A DNA stretch of 5,742 nucleotides from Treponema sp. GTDB taxonomy: Bacteria > Spirochaetota > Spirochaetia > Treponematales > Breznakiellaceae. Of the stretch, positions 1 to 5,118 are shown one piece after another. Positions within the stretch are counted from its first letter, which is position 1. Each line of letters starts with the position of its first letter. The position numbers and the translations under genes were made by a program. The stretch lies in the NCBI GenBank assembly GCA_031281685.1, contig JAITFA010000048.1:1-5742 (forward strand). The letters run 5' to 3'. The notes under the pieces were generated by a model. It did not search any database and was not told the origin of the DNA. It saw nothing but the letters and a program-made list of their open reading frames with translations.

Positions 1-52
1 CGCAAAAGGCAACGAGGCTAACTAATAAAATAATCTTAACCCATATTTTCAT
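1..52 (-). CDS. Start of an exported, probably lipoprotein, gene (runs off left edge)
   Basis: Only the first 17 codons are in the window, reading leftward from an ATG at 52-50. They translate as MKIWVKIILLVSLVAFC and the next codon begins with G. This is a short signal peptide: Lys at positions 2 and 6, a hydrophobic core, then Cys17. The residues before the Cys (V-A-F) fit a lipobox except for Phe at -1, which a strict bacterial lipobox would not accept. Spirochaetal lipoboxes are known to be looser. An AAGGA Shine-Dalgarno (complement of 60-64) lies 7 nt before the ATG, which supports a real start. No clear promoter was found upstream. The mature protein is not visible, so its function is unknown. 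The alternative is an ordinary secreted or membrane protein with a coincidental Cys. Confidence 0.6.
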   Translation of the reverse strand, partial: MKIWVKIILLVSLVAFC

Positions 53-315
53 AAACCATTCCTTATTGAGAAAATCTTTCCGTACACCAAAGCTACGGGT
101 GGCTTTATTACATGGGGAAGCTCACTTCAGACACATACTATCCACTACAAACATAACACAAGACCTGTTCAGGACTCCCTTCTTACCTAACGTATGGTTA
201 CAGGATATACCATACCTTACCACTAGGCTCGTATTTTTTACTTTTTTGCGATTGTTTTAGGACAGCCCAAGTCGTCGGCGTTTACTAATCCCAGCCGGTG
301 AAGCGGCGCGCAGGG
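53..315. other. Noncoding gap, AT-rich, between lipoprotein start and metY 3' region
   Basis: I see no gene here. The only plus-strand frame (TTG start at 66) has no ribosome binding site and no recognisable product. Small features: an inverted repeat GTATGGT/ACCATAC (192-198 and 209-215, 10-nt loop); an imperfect dyad around CCTGTTCAGG (164-173); and two T6 tracts on the plus strand (234-239 and 242-247), which are A tracts in the direction of the lipoprotein gene. The dyads lie upstream of the lipoprotein gene and could be operators, but nothing shows that they are. Confidence 0.5.
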
Positions 316-376
316 GTAAGGTGTCTGGCGCCGTTGCCTCATGGACATAGCGCCTTCATGACGCCAGACACCTTAC
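316..376. repeat. 15-bp perfect inverted repeat with 31-nt loop
   Basis: The arms are 316-330 (GTAAGGTGTCTGGCG) and 362-376, and they are exactly complementary. Inside the loop, TCATG (339-343) and CATGA (357-361) can extend the structure after an 8-nt bulge. In the metY direction it lies about 33 nt beyond the stop codon. It could act as a bidirectional transcription barrier or protect the metY mRNA 3' end. It has no adjoining T run, so it is not a classical intrinsic terminator. A dispersed palindromic repeat is an equally good reading. Confidence 0.7.
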
Positions 377-379
377 GCG

Positions 380-396
380 CCCGCGCGGGGCGCGGG
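380..396 (-). terminator. GC-rich hairpin just after metY (terminator-like, no T run)
   Basis: CCCGCGC (380-386) and GCGCGGG (390-396) form a 7-bp all-GC stem with a 3-nt loop, 12 nt past the metY stop codon in the direction of transcription. The place and strength suit a 3'-end hairpin for metY. The missing U tract means it would need help (Rho or the second hairpin at 316-376), or may only stabilise the transcript. Confidence 0.4.
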
Positions 397-408
397 TATG
401 CGGCGGTT

Positions 409-1710
409 TTAGCTCCCGAATGCCTGCTCCAAATCTCCGATGATGTCGCGGATATTTTCAGTGCCTATCGAAAGACGTACCGTGTTCGGCTTGATGCCCT
501 GCTCCGCAAGTTCTTCCGCTGTGCATTGGGAATGAGTCGTGGTGGCCGGATGTATGACAAGGGATTTCACATCCGCGACATTGGCAAGGAGCGAGAAAAT
601 CTGAAGCCGGTCAATGAAGTCCTGCGCTTCTTTCTGACCACCCTTGATCTCAAAGGTGAAGATGGACGCCGCGCCGTTGGGGAAGTATTTCTTGTAAAGC
701 GCGTTACTTGGATCGTCGGGCAGCGAGGGATGATGTACCTTTTCCACCTTGGGATGCTTGGTGAGGTAATCAACGACTTTGAGGGCGTTTTCTACATGGC
801 GTTCCACGCGCAGGGAGAGGGTTTCTACGCCTTGTAACAAGAGGAAGGCGTTAAACGGCGAGATGCAGGCGCCGGTGTCGCGCAGCAGTATGGCGCGCGC
901 CCGTATCGCAAAGGCGGCGGGTCCTGCGGCGGCGACAAAGGAGATGCCGTGATAGCTGGGGCATGGCTCGGTCAGTCCGGGGAACTTGCCGCTCGCCACC
1001 CAGTCGAATTTGCCGCTGTCCACGATGACGCCGCCAATAGAGGTTCCATGACCGCCCAGAAACTTGGTCGCCGAATGAATGATGATGTCCGCGCCATACT
1101 CAATGGGACGAAGCAGGTAGGGCGTAGTGAAGGTCGCGTCCACTACAAGCGGGATTTTGTGGCTGTGCGCCAACTCCGCCAGCGCCTCAATGTCAATGAT
1201 GTTCGAGTTGGGGTTTCCCAGTGTCTCAATGAAAATCGCCTTGGTGTTGGGCTGTATCGCTTTTGCAAAACCGTCCACTCCCGATTCGTCAGGATCAACA
1301 AAGGTTGTGGTGATGCCGTAGAGTGGCAGGGTGTGGCGGAGCAGATTGTAGGTGCCGCCGTAGATGGTTTTCTCGGAAACAATGTGTTCCCCAGCCTGAG
1401 CGAGGTTGAGGATGCTGTAGGTAACAGCCGCCGCGCCTGAAGCCAAAGCCAGTGCCGCCACGCCGCCTTCCAGCGCCGCGATACGTTTCTCTAGTACGTC
1501 CTGTGTTGAGTTGGTGAGCCGGTTGTAGATGTTACCCGGATCCCTGAGCCCAAAACGCGCAGCCGCGTGCGCCGAGTTGTGGAACACATACGACGTGGTT
1601 TGATAAATAGGAACCGCCCGCGCATCGCTTGCGGGATCGGCTTCTTCCTGACCAATGTGAAGCTGTTTGGTCTCAAACGCCCACTTGTCGGTATTAGTTT
1701 TCTTCGCCAT
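409..1710 (-). CDS. metY: O-acetylhomoserine sulfhydrylase (O-acetylhomoserine aminocarboxypropyltransferase)
   Basis: This PLP enzyme joins O-acetylhomoserine and sulfide to give homocysteine and acetate, the direct sulfhydrylation route to methionine, in the cytosol. It is a complete 433-residue protein of the Cys/Met metabolism family (fold type I), a normal length for MetY. Visible signatures: IYNRLTNST (61-69; Tyr62 and Arg64 normally reach the PLP phosphate of the neighbouring subunit), SGAAAV (91-96), Tyr117 in TIYGGTY, Asp191 in VVDATF (pyridine nitrogen), the PLP-binding Lys216 in SATKFLGGHGT, and SLVIHPATTTHSQ (383-395), typical of MetY. The start is firm: AAGGAG lies 5 nt before the ATG. 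The gene diverges from clpP and has its own strong promoter. No SAM riboswitch or S-box structure fits in the roughly 40-nt leader. Cystathionine gamma-synthase or gamma-lyase are less likely, since they are shorter and lack this C-terminal motif form. Confidence 0.95.
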   Translation of the reverse strand: MAKKTNTDKWAFETKQLHIGQEEADPASDARAVPIYQTTSYVFHNSAHAAARFGLRDPGNIYNRLTNSTQDVLEKRIAALEGGVAALALASGAAAVTYSILNLAQAGEHIVSEKTIYGGTYNLLRHTLPLYGITTTFVDPDESGVDGFAKAIQPNTKAIFIETLGNPNSNIIDIEALAELAHSHKIPLVVDATFTTPYLLRPIEYGADIIIHSATKFLGGHGTSIGGVIVDSGKFDWVASGKFPGLTEPCPSYHGISFVAAAGPAAFAIRARAILLRDTGACISPFNAFLLLQGVETLSLRVERHVENALKVVDYLTKHPKVEKVHHPSLPDDPSNALYKKYFPNGAASIFTFEIKGGQKEAQDFIDRLQIFSLLANVADVKSLVIHPATTTHSQCTAEELAEQGIKPNTVRLSIGTENIRDIIGDLEQAFGS

Positions 1711-1727
1711 AAAATCTCCTTAATACG

Positions 1728-1756
1728 GGAACACTTATAAGTCTTACAAATATACT
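1728..1756 (+). promoter_or_regulatory. Weak candidate promoter for the clpP-ndk-pepF operon
   Basis: GGAACA (1728-1733; matches only the ACA of TTGACA), a 17-nt spacer, and TATACT (1751-1756; one mismatch to TATAAT). It would start transcription near 1763, leaving a leader of about 90 nt. It overlaps the start region of the divergent metY promoter, so the two could interfere. A TATGATAAT string at 1827-1835 looks better as a -10 but would place the start of transcription in the SD, so it is not favoured. Confidence 0.25.
1733..1742. promoter_or_regulatory. 10-bp perfect palindrome in the metY leader
   Basis: ACTTATAAGT is its own reverse complement. It lies about 10-20 nt downstream of the predicted metY transcription start and inside the shared metY/clpP intergenic region, a natural place for a repressor operator. 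Palindromes of this length in AT-rich DNA also arise by chance, and no known regulator consensus is recognised. Confidence 0.3.
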
Positions 1757-1759
1757 AGG

Positions 1760-1788
1760 ATAATATCAGCCTCTGAATCGTGTGTCAA
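1760..1788 (-). promoter_or_regulatory. sigma70-type promoter for metY
   Basis: On the minus strand, a perfect -35 TTGACA (1788-1783) is followed by a 17-nt spacer and -10 TATTAT (1765-1760, one mismatch to TATAAT). The predicted start of transcription is near 1753, giving a leader of about 42 nt before the metY ATG. This is the best promoter in the left half of the window. Confidence 0.75.
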
Positions 1789-1837
1789 GAATAGATACGG
1801 CTATTCCCCATTACCCGCTCCCTGTGTATGATAATAG

Positions 1838-1843
1838 TGGAGG
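1838..1843 (+). promoter_or_regulatory. Ribosome binding site that fixes the clpP start
   Basis: TGGAGG lies 10 nt before the ATG at 1854. The longer in-frame start, GTG at 1782, has no purine-rich site in front of it and overlaps the -35 box of the metY promoter, so the ATG is preferred. Confidence 0.7.
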
Positions 1844-1853
1844 AAATGAAATC

Positions 1854-2468
1854 ATGCATTATATAAAGAATAGATGTGAAGACGATGAGGAAGAGAACGA
1901 GAAGGACGAGGAAAAGTCAGCGGGCGCAGACCCGCTGTTGAGCAAGATGCTCAAAACCAGAACGATTCTGCTTTCCGGCGAGATAAAGAAAGAGCTTGCC
2001 GAGCGGACAATCCGGCAACTCTTGCTGTTGGAAGATATGAGCGATGAGCCTATCCGTATCTTCATTGATTCGCCCGGAGGGGACGCGGACGCGGGTTACG
2101 CGATTTTCGACATGATCCGCTTTGTGAAGCCGCCGGTCTGGACCGTCGGCATGGGGCTCGTGGCAAGCGCGGCAGCCATTATCCAGCTTGCCAGCCCCAA
2201 AGAACAGCGAGTAGGCTTGCCAAACAGCCACTACCTTATCCATCAGCCGCTTTCAGGCATACGGGGCGTTGCAACGGACATCGAGATTCACGCGCGCGAA
2301 CTGGATAAACTGCGCGACAAGATTAACCATCTCATCGCCGAAGAAACCGGCGCGCCGTTTGAGCAAGTCGAGAAAGACACCGACCGCGATTACTGGATGA
2401 ACGCCGATGAAGCCGTCAAATACGGCCTTATCTCCAGAGTCATCTCCAAGCGCAGCGAACTCGCATAG
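1854..2468 (+). CDS. clpP: ClpP-family ATP-dependent protease proteolytic subunit, acidic N-terminus
   Basis: This is a serine protease of family S14, expected to form the barrel-shaped degradation chamber fed by a Clp ATPase in the cytosol. From the ATG at 1854 it is 204 residues, normal for ClpP. The catalytic triad is visible: Ser105 (in GLVASAAA), His130 (in LIHQP) and Asp179 (in DTDRDYW, aligning with the ERDTERDRF segment of E. coli ClpP). SPGG (73-76) provides the oxyanion strand, and ATDIEI (140-145) matches the family handle region. Oddities: the axial-loop segment of textbook ClpP is replaced by a strongly acidic stretch (residues 9-20, nearly all Asp/Glu), and the residues after the nucleophile are Ala-Ala rather than Met-Gly. 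It therefore seems to be a divergent paralogue rather than the E. coli type. It leads an operon with ndk 8 nt downstream. Confident as ClpP family; the partner ATPase is unknown. Confidence 0.88.
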   Translation: MHYIKNRCEDDEEENEKDEEKSAGADPLLSKMLKTRTILLSGEIKKELAERTIRQLLLLEDMSDEPIRIFIDSPGGDADAGYAIFDMIRFVKPPVWTVGMGLVASAAAIIQLASPKEQRVGLPNSHYLIHQPLSGIRGVATDIEIHARELDKLRDKINHLIAEETGAPFEQVEKDTDRDYWMNADEAVKYGLISRVISKRSELA

Positions 2469-2476
2469 GGGATGAT

Positions 2477-2929
2477 ATGACAACACAGGAAAGAACCTTT
2501 GTTATGCTGAAACCCGGCGTGTTACAGCGCCGAATCGTCGGTGAGGTACTCAGCCGCTTTGAGCGCAAGGGACTCAAGATTGTCGCGCTCAAGATACTGC
2601 GTATGGACAAGGCTATGGTCGAGGCACATTACGCGGAACACAAAGGACGGGACTTTTACGACAAACTGGTGGAATACACCATGTCAGGACCAGTGATCGC
2701 TATGGTCATCGAAGGCGAGGAAGCCGTCGGCATAACGCGCCGTTTGGCTGGACCTACTGATGTCCACGAATCACAGCCCGGCACCATACGCGGAGACTTT
2801 TCAGCAAGAACGCGGCTGAACATCGTCCACGCATCTGACTCCACGGCGAGCGCGGCGCGGGAAATAGCGCTTTTCTTCAAAGCCGAAGATATTTGCGAAT
2901 GGGAGGACCATAATGCCCAGTGGTTCTAA
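2477..2929 (+). CDS. ndk: Nucleoside diphosphate kinase
   Basis: It transfers the gamma-phosphate from ATP to NDPs through a phospho-histidine intermediate, balancing NTP and dNTP pools in the cytosol. The 150-residue length is typical of bacterial and eukaryotic Ndk. All active-site residues fall at canonical spacing: Lys12, Tyr52, Arg88, Thr94, Arg105, Asn115 and the catalytic His118 in NIVHASDS. GTIRGDF (102-108) is the family signature before it. The start follows AGGGGA (2467-2472) with a 4-nt gap, 8 nt after the clpP stop, so the two are co-transcribed. The last 17 bases overlap the start of pepF. Nothing suggests damage or transfer. Confidence 0.96.
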   Translation: MTTQERTFVMLKPGVLQRRIVGEVLSRFERKGLKIVALKILRMDKAMVEAHYAEHKGRDFYDKLVEYTMSGPVIAMVIEGEEAVGITRRLAGPTDVHESQPGTIRGDFSARTRLNIVHASDSTASAAREIALFFKAEDICEWEDHNAQWF

Positions 2930-4706
2930 GGTTCCTCATTGGAACTTGAATTCGATTTACCCTGCGTTTGACTCGCCGGAGTATAAGAGCGACCTAACGC
3001 GGCTTGGACACAGCATTGACGCGCTTCTTGCCCTGCTGGAAAAGCCGCTGGACAACGAGCCGGACGCTTTGCTGCGCCTCATCATTGCTTACGAGCAGGC
3101 AAGGGATATCGCGGATAACCTCCTCGCCTATGCCGAAGTGGTTTATACGACCGACACCCAGGCGCCGCGCGCGCTTGCCGAAGTCAACGCCGTTGAAGCG
3201 GCTTCTTTACCGCTGAAGAAGGCGGCGGTTGTGTTCCGGCAGCGTTTAAGCGAAGCCGCCAGCTCAATGCCGCGTCTGCTTAATGATCCAACATGCGCGC
3301 CATACGCTTTCTTTGTGAATAAAGAGATTACCGCCGCCCGTTTCCAGCTTTCCCCTGAACTGGAAGACCTTGCCAACGACCTCTCCCGGTCCGGCGGCGA
3401 CGCATGGACGCGGCTCCATGAGGCAATCTCCTCAACCGCTTCGGCGCTGTGGAATGAACAGACCGGCGAGCGAAAAACCGTTATCGAACTGCGTAACCTT
3501 GCCTCCGATCCTGATCGGAACGTGCGCGAAAAAGCCTTTCTGAAAGAAATCGAGGTATGGAAATCCGTTGAGATACCCCTTGCCGCGGCGCTTAACAGCG
3601 TGAAAGGCGTAAGTATCACGCTGGACACGCGGCGAGGCTGGGATTCGCCCCTGCAAAAGTCGGCGTTTCAGTCGCGTATCAGTGAAAAAACCTTGAACGC
3701 GCTCATTACCGCCCTGGAAGCGTCTCTGCCCCTGTTCCGCCGCTATCTCAAGGACAAAGCGCGGGCGCTCAATGTTACGCAATGCGCCTTCTACGATCTG
3801 TTCGCCCCCCTTGGCGCTGAAAGCCGGAAATGGACGTGGGAAGAAACAACTGACTACATCCCCAAGCGTTTTGGGGCCTTTGACCCTGATATGGGCGCGT
3901 TTGCCCGCCGCGCCTTTGAATCCGCCTGGATAGACGCGGAACCACGCGCCGGCAAAGTCGGCGGCGCATACTGCGAAGGTTTCCCTCTCGCTGGTGAGTC
4001 GCGGATACTCTGCAACTTCGACGGGTCCTTTGATGCGCTATGCACGATTGCCCACGAGCTAGGCCACGCATGGCATCACGAACTGATAAAAGACCTGCCC
4101 ACAAGCCTTGCCCGCTATCCCATGACGCTGGCGGAAACAGCCAGCATCTTTGCCGAGACCCTGTTGTTCGAAAGCGCCCTGAACGACGCCGAACCTTCAG
4201 AGCGGGCTGGCCTCATCGAAAGCAACCTCAAGGATGCTTGTCAGGTTACTGTTGACATACTCTCCCGTTTCTACTTTGAACGCGCCCTTTTTGAGGAACG
4301 CCGCTTTGCCGAAGTCTCTCCGGCGCGTCTCTGCGAGCTTATGCTTGACGCCCAGACGCGCACCTACGGCGACGGACTTGCGATTCAGCACCCCTATATG
4401 TGGGCGGTGAAGGGTCATTACTACAGTCCTTCGCTGGCGTTTTACAACTACCCCTATGCCTTTGGCTTGCTCTTCTCGTTAAGCCTCTATGCCAAAGCGC
4501 AGGACAGCGGCGGCGCGGATTTCGCACCAAGTTACCGCGCCCTGCTCAAAGCCACGGGCAGCGCCAGCGCCGAAGACGTAGCCCGTTCCGCCGGTTTCGA
4601 TATTGAACAGCAGGCGTTCTGGGATAAAGGCATCGCCCTTATCGCCAGCCGCGTAGAAGCCTTCAGCGCGGAGCTTGAGAAACAGTCCCCGGCGCTTGCT
4701 AAATAG
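2913..4706 (+). CDS. pepF: Oligoendopeptidase, PepF/M3 family (zinc metallopeptidase)
   Basis: This cytosolic zinc peptidase cleaves short peptides, such as those released by Clp proteases. At 597 residues with no signal peptide or membrane segment, it matches PepF-like M3B enzymes in length. The N-terminal helical part holds the M3 N-domain (roughly 110-190); the catalytic domain follows (roughly 200-585). The zinc site is HELGH (381-385) with Glu408 in LAETAS as third ligand. Other family blocks are GKVGGAYC, DGSFDALCTIAHELGHAWHH, and GHYYSPSLAFYNYPYAFG (501-518), whose His and Tyr residues line the active site. The start is supported by GGGAGG (2901-2906), 6 nt before the ATG and inside the ndk end; the 17-nt overlap implies translational coupling. 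The substrate is not predictable. Thimet or Dcp-type M3A enzymes are longer and less likely. Confidence 0.94.
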   Translation: MPSGSKVPHWNLNSIYPAFDSPEYKSDLTRLGHSIDALLALLEKPLDNEPDALLRLIIAYEQARDIADNLLAYAEVVYTTDTQAPRALAEVNAVEAASLPLKKAAVVFRQRLSEAASSMPRLLNDPTCAPYAFFVNKEITAARFQLSPELEDLANDLSRSGGDAWTRLHEAISSTASALWNEQTGERKTVIELRNLASDPDRNVREKAFLKEIEVWKSVEIPLAAALNSVKGVSITLDTRRGWDSPLQKSAFQSRISEKTLNALITALEASLPLFRRYLKDKARALNVTQCAFYDLFAPLGAESRKWTWEETTDYIPKRFGAFDPDMGAFARRAFESAWIDAEPRAGKVGGAYCEGFPLAGESRILCNFDGSFDALCTIAHELGHAWHHELIKDLPTSLARYPMTLAETASIFAETLLFESALNDAEPSERAGLIESNLKDACQVTVDILSRFYFERALFEERRFAEVSPARLCELMLDAQTRTYGDGLAIQHPYMWAVKGHYYSPSLAFYNYPYAFGLLFSLSLYAKAQDSGGADFAPSYRALLKATGSASAEDVARSAGFDIEQQAFWDKGIALIASRVEAFSAELEKQSPALAK

Positions 4707-4742
4707 CACAAAACGCGCCTGTCGTCCAGCCGCGAGTTCGAT

Positions 4743-4794
4743 GAAGAGGAACGTATCCTTGAATTATGTATATCATTCGCGGACGTTTCTCTTC
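4743..4794 (+). terminator. 12-bp hairpin downstream of pepF, possible operon 3' end
   Basis: GAAGAGGAACGT (4743-4754) pairs with ACGTTTCTCTTC (4783-4794), all 12 positions with one G-U wobble, across a 28-nt loop. It starts 36 nt after the pepF stop. There is no following T run, so termination is an inference from position only. CCGCGA (4730-4735) could also pair with TCGCGG (4777-4782) in the loop, which crosses the first stem as in a pseudoknot. Confidence 0.4.
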
Positions 4795-4814
4795 CCGTGT
4801 TGCCCGCCTCTACG

Positions 4815-4939
4815 TCGTATAACAGGTCTGTAACTGCTACGGGGCCTACGGCCCCTCGGAGTTCCATTCGCCTAGGTCGCCTAAAGGCTCCCACGGCTCA
4901 TTCCGCCCAAACGTCAGTTACAGCCGGAACGTTATGCGA
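4815..4939. repeat. 125-bp two-tier inverted repeat, attC-like
   Basis: The outer arms TCGTATAAC (4815-4823) and GTTATGCGA (4931-4939) pair over 9 bp with one G-T. After unpaired spacers AGGT (4 nt) and CCGGAAC (7 nt), the inner arms CTGTAACTG (4828-4836) and CAGTTACAG (4915-4923) pair perfectly. A further ACG/CGT pairing follows a 2-nt bulge on the left arm. The centre holds GGGGCC-TAC-GGCCCC (4841-4855). This order (outer core ending AAC, spacer, inner box, variable tip, inner box, spacer, outer core starting GTT) is that of an integron attC recombination site, and the length is within the known range. Against it, GTTATGC departs from GTTRRRY at one base and no integrase gene is visible. 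A dispersed palindromic repeat is the alternative. Confidence 0.45.
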
Positions 4940-5014
4940 AACTTTTTTGCCACCCGCGTAACCTTGATATAAACGAATAGTCCGAAATAACGCAAGAAAA
5001 GAACCGCACAAATT

Positions 5015-5038
5015 CGGCACGGCGGCATCCGTGCCGCC
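5015..5038. repeat. Two mutually exclusive GC hairpins
   Basis: CGGCACGG (5015-5022) pairs with CCGTGCCG (5029-5036) over 8 bp with a 6-nt loop. The same bases can instead form GGCGGCA/TGCCGCC (5021-5027 and 5032-5038, 7 bp with a 4-nt loop). It lies in an otherwise AT-rich stretch about 45 nt before the methyltransferase promoter. There is no T run, so a plain terminator is not supported. A REP-like element or a switch in a read-through transcript are possible. Confidence 0.5.
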
Positions 5039-5050
5039 ACTTCGTAAGTA

Positions 5051-5070
5051 AAAAGTATACAAAAGTATAC
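5051..5070. promoter_or_regulatory. Tandem 10-bp direct repeat AAAAGTATAC x2
   Basis: Two perfect copies lie head to tail, each with the palindromic hexamer GTATAC, so the half-sites are spaced by one DNA turn. The block ends 13 nt before the -35 box of the methyltransferase promoter, a typical place for an activator or autoregulator. No regulator gene is in the window to match it. Confidence 0.45.
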
Positions 5071-5083
5071 ACCTTTGAGGCAC

Positions 5084-5111
5084 TTGACAAAGAATGATGC
5101 GGGTTTATAGT
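5084..5111 (+). promoter_or_regulatory. sigma70-type promoter for the methyltransferase, probably giving a leaderless mRNA
   Basis: A perfect -35 TTGACA (5084-5089), a 16-nt spacer, and -10 TATAGT (5106-5111, one mismatch). Transcription would start about 7 nt on, at 5118-5119, that is at or next to the ATG. The bases before the ATG hold only a weak AGG 1-2 nt away, too close for a normal ribosome site. Confidence 0.65.
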
Positions 5112-5118
5112 TATAGGC

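Larger units (their letters stand above)
4707..5118. other. Structured noncoding junction between pepF and the methyltransferase
   Basis: About 410 bases with no supported gene. Minus-strand open frames here lack good ribosome sites and recognisable products. The stretch is packed with dyad symmetry (4743-4794, 4815-4939, 5015-5038), then a tandem 10-bp repeat and a strong promoter. Composition falls from GC-rich before about 4940 to AT-rich after 5040, apart from the GC hairpin between. This looks like the border between an old core operon and a newer insertion. Confidence 0.55.

Noticed and set aside
231..248. Two T6 tracts resembling a terminator tail on the plus strand
   Set aside because: No stable stem precedes them and no plus-strand gene ends there.
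66..260. 64-codon plus-strand open frame
   Set aside because: TTG start with no ribosome binding site, no recognisable product, and it lies upstream of and antisense to the lipoprotein gene's leader.
298..1440. Plus-strand open frames of 179 and 163 codons (298-837 and 949-1440)
   Set aside because: They lie opposite metY, whose catalytic motifs are complete; they are shadows caused by codon bias.
1782..1853. 24-residue N-terminal extension of ClpP from GTG at 1782
   Set aside because: No Shine-Dalgarno there and it overlaps the metY -35 box, while the ATG at 1854 has TGGAGG at a suitable distance.
2948..2953. GAATTC (EcoRI site) inside pepF as a target of the neighbouring methyltransferase
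   Set aside because: A single hexamer is expected by chance, and family membership does not fix the recognition sequence.
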